A stretch of DNA of 64,000 bases from Palsa-883 sp963826975. Its GTDB lineage: Bacteria; Pseudomonadota; Alphaproteobacteria; Acetobacterales; Acetobacteraceae. Positions 62,589 to 64,000 of this stretch are shown here, piece after piece. Position numbers and translations under genes: made by a program. The DNA is taken from contig CAWGZJ010000011.1 of the NCBI GenBank assembly GCA_963826975.1, positions 682,001 through 746,000 on the forward strand, read 5' to 3'. A model generated the notes under the pieces. The model saw only the letters and a list, made by a program, of their open reading frames with translations. It ran no database searches and was not told where the DNA came from. Each line of letters opens with the position of its first letter. The stretch's first letter is position 1.

Positions 62589-63453
62589 CCTCCCCAGCCA
62601 TACCTTGGCGGCGGCGTGCGTGGAGCGTCGCGGTCGTGGCGGCCGCAGTCGCGCTTTTCCTGTGGACTGTTTTCCCGTTCATCTGGATCCTGTTGACGTC
62701 GTTGAAGAACGCCGGGGACATCATCTCCGTGCCGCCGAAGTTCGTATTCAAGCCGACATTCGATAACTATGCCGCACTCGTCCTGGGGGAGCATCGGGCG
62801 GATACGCCTCCGCGCGCCCGGATTTTCCGCGGTATTTCCTGAACAGCATGATCATCTCGACCGGCGCCGTGACGCTGTCGCTGCTGGCCAGCATTCCCGC
62901 CGCCTACGCGCTGGCCCGCTTCACCTTCCCACTGAAGAACACAGTAGCCTTCGTATTCATGAGCTTCCGGTTCGTGCCGTTCATCGCCTTCGTGATCCCG
63001 CTCTACCTTCTGTATCAGCGCCTCGGACTGTACAATACGTATACTGGGCTGATCTTCGTCTATCAGCTCATCACGCTGCCGTTCACCATCTGGTTGCTGC
63101 GCAGCTTCTTCATGGAGATCCCCTTGGAGATCCAGGAAGCGGCAAAGATCGACGGTTGTTCCGCGTTGGGTGTGCTCGTCCGGGTGATCCTGCCGCTGAG
63201 CGTGCCCGGCATCGCCGTCACGGTCATTCTGGGGTTCATGTTCTGCTGGAACGCATTCAACTATCCATTGATGTTGGCGGGCCGCGAGACGTTCCCGGTG
63301 ACGGTAGGGGCCATTCAATTCATTTCCTATGAGCAGGTGCTGTGGGGCCAGATGGCCGCGGCCACGATCGTCGCCACCGTGCCGCAGCTGGTGCTCAGCC
63401 TGATGGTGCAGAAATATATCGTTCGCGGTTTGACCATGGGAGCGGTGCGCTGA
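62585..63453 (+). pseudogene. sugar ABC transporter permease (MalG/UgpE type), frameshifted
   Basis: The second permease, about 289 residues in all. The N-terminal part from ATG 62585 holds the first span (VAVVAAAVALFLWTVFPFIW), and the C-terminal part (from about 62815) has DFPRYFLNSMIISTGAVTLS, five more spans and EIQEAAKIDGCSALGVLVRV as the contact loop. The two are in different frames; a one-base change between about 62790 and 62815 would join them. Translation of the second part could restart at ATG 62848. The break lies in a surface loop before span 2, so only the reading frame, not the sequence quality, looks affected. Confidence 0.75.
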
Positions 63454-63736
63454 GCCGGTGGCTTGCCGCGCTTGGCGCCGGGACTCTGTCAGAATTTGCG
63501 CCAGGTCGTCCGGCAGTCGATATCGGCAGGAAGCCGAACACACTGTCGGGCGCGGCCATTTGATGGCCCGATAGCCACGTCCAACGATGATGCAGAGCGT
63601 TCCATAGCGTGACCCTGGAGTAGGGTGGCCCGCCCCAAGAGTGCGTGATGCTGTTGTCCATGGACAACGCTATGCTCATATTGACAACATGCTGGGTGCC
63701 GCGCTTAGTCTTCTCCAAACGGAGCGAGGCCACGCC
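63454..63736. other. gap before acyl-CoA synthetase with a 16-bp palindrome
   Basis: No gene is seen in this 283-base gap. It contains the perfect palindrome GTTGTCCATGGACAAC (63653-63668), and a related half-site in ATTGACAACAT 20 bases later, 60-70 bases before the next ATG. This looks like an operator for a dimeric regulator (GntR, MarR or TetR type) of the downstream gene. Confidence 0.55.
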
Positions 63737-64000
63737 ATGCCGAAGCTGACCGACTACACCGCGTATGCCGACGCCCAACGCCATTTCTCTACCGCGCGGC
63801 TGTGGGAGTTGTTCGACGGCAGCCGGGATCGGTTCAACATCGGCTGGGAGTGCGTGGACCGGCACGTGAGCGGCGACCGGATCGCGCTGCGTGTCGCTCA
63901 TGCCGAGGGACACGACGAAACGATCAGCTTTGCCACGTTGGCGGCAACGTCGTCGCGGCTTGCGCACTGGCTCGCGGCGCAGGGCGTGATGCCGGGCGAT
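63737..64000 (+). CDS. AMP-dependent acyl-CoA synthetase, N-terminal part (partial)
   Basis: ATG 63737 (GAGG seven bases upstream) opens a frame that runs out of the window. The 88 residues include RLWELFDGSRDRFNIGWECV, then RIALRVAHAEGHDETISFAT and SSRLAHWLAAQGVMPGD, the N-terminal pattern of ANL-superfamily acyl-CoA synthetases (acetyl-CoA synthetase-like). It would activate a carboxylic acid with ATP and CoA. The catalytic P-loop is beyond the end. If it belongs with the genes before it, it might activate an acid formed by the amidohydrolase pathway; this is only inference. Confidence 0.8.
   Translation, partial: MPKLTDYTAYADAQRHFSTARLWELFDGSRDRFNIGWECVDRHVSGDRIALRVAHAEGHDETISFATLAATSSRLAHWLAAQGVMPGD

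Overview
The window is high-GC DNA with tightly packed, overlapping operons. The combination of a Wzx/Wzy-type exopolysaccharide (EPS) locus, CUT1-type sugar transporters, amidohydrolases and a LacI regulator suggests an alphaproteobacterium, probably of the Acetobacteraceae/Rhodospirillales; this placement is inference from protein style and composition, not from a marker gene. No rRNA, tRNA or CRISPR array was seen.

Region 1 (1-5140) is a mixed edge: the end of an alkyl sulfatase, a 2-aminoethylphosphonate transaminase (phnW), a metallo-beta-lactamase-fold hydrolase, a large inverted-repeat element, a 14-helix drug-efflux transporter and a 28-residue membrane peptide with its own terminator.

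Region 2 (5371-38033) is an EPS island. The minus strand carries a flippase (Wzx) and a long operon running from 26318 down to 10883: PAP2 phosphatase, a repeat-bearing membrane protein, a family 2 glycosyltransferase, the polyprenyl-phosphate sugar transferase, outer-membrane export lipoprotein (OPX), chain-length protein (Wzz/GumC), a BY-kinase-like protein with no recognisable P-loop, a family 4 glycosyltransferase, a pectate-lyase-like protein, polymerase (Wzy), a membrane acyltransferase and another family 4 glycosyltransferase. Divergent from 26618 the plus strand carries an acyl-modification cassette (acyl carrier protein, FkbH-like HAD protein, SGNH protein, MBOAT acyltransferase), then a large clan GH-A glycosidase with an RTX-like end, a PIG-L deacetylase and a glycosyltransferase. 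A sigma-54 activator and a phosphoribosyltransferase/HAD pair sit inside the island. Together these would make, decorate, export and trim one polysaccharide.

Region 3 (38475-48622) is a dipeptide/oligopeptide ABC operon (permeases, two ATPases, a DAO-type FAD oxidoreductase, binding protein) followed by a flavin monooxygenase and a cystathionine gamma-synthase-family enzyme.

Region 4 (48823-63453) looks like a LacI-controlled catabolic regulon: GMC oxidoreductase, a frameshifted sugar ABC system, an intact second binding protein, two amidohydrolases, a Rieske protein, the LacI regulator and another sugar ABC system. Four near-identical LacI-type operators (GTWAnCGCTWAC) lie before the GMC gene, the broken binding protein, and between the second binding protein and the amidohydrolases. 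The right end is the start of an AMP-dependent acyl-CoA synthetase behind a 16-bp palindrome.

Two themes run through the window: many short tandem duplications (periods mostly 15-17 bp), one of which breaks a glycosyltransferase start, and single-base frameshifts, with about ten concentrated in 50.8-54.9 kb. Whether the latter are real decay or sequence error cannot be settled from the sequence alone.
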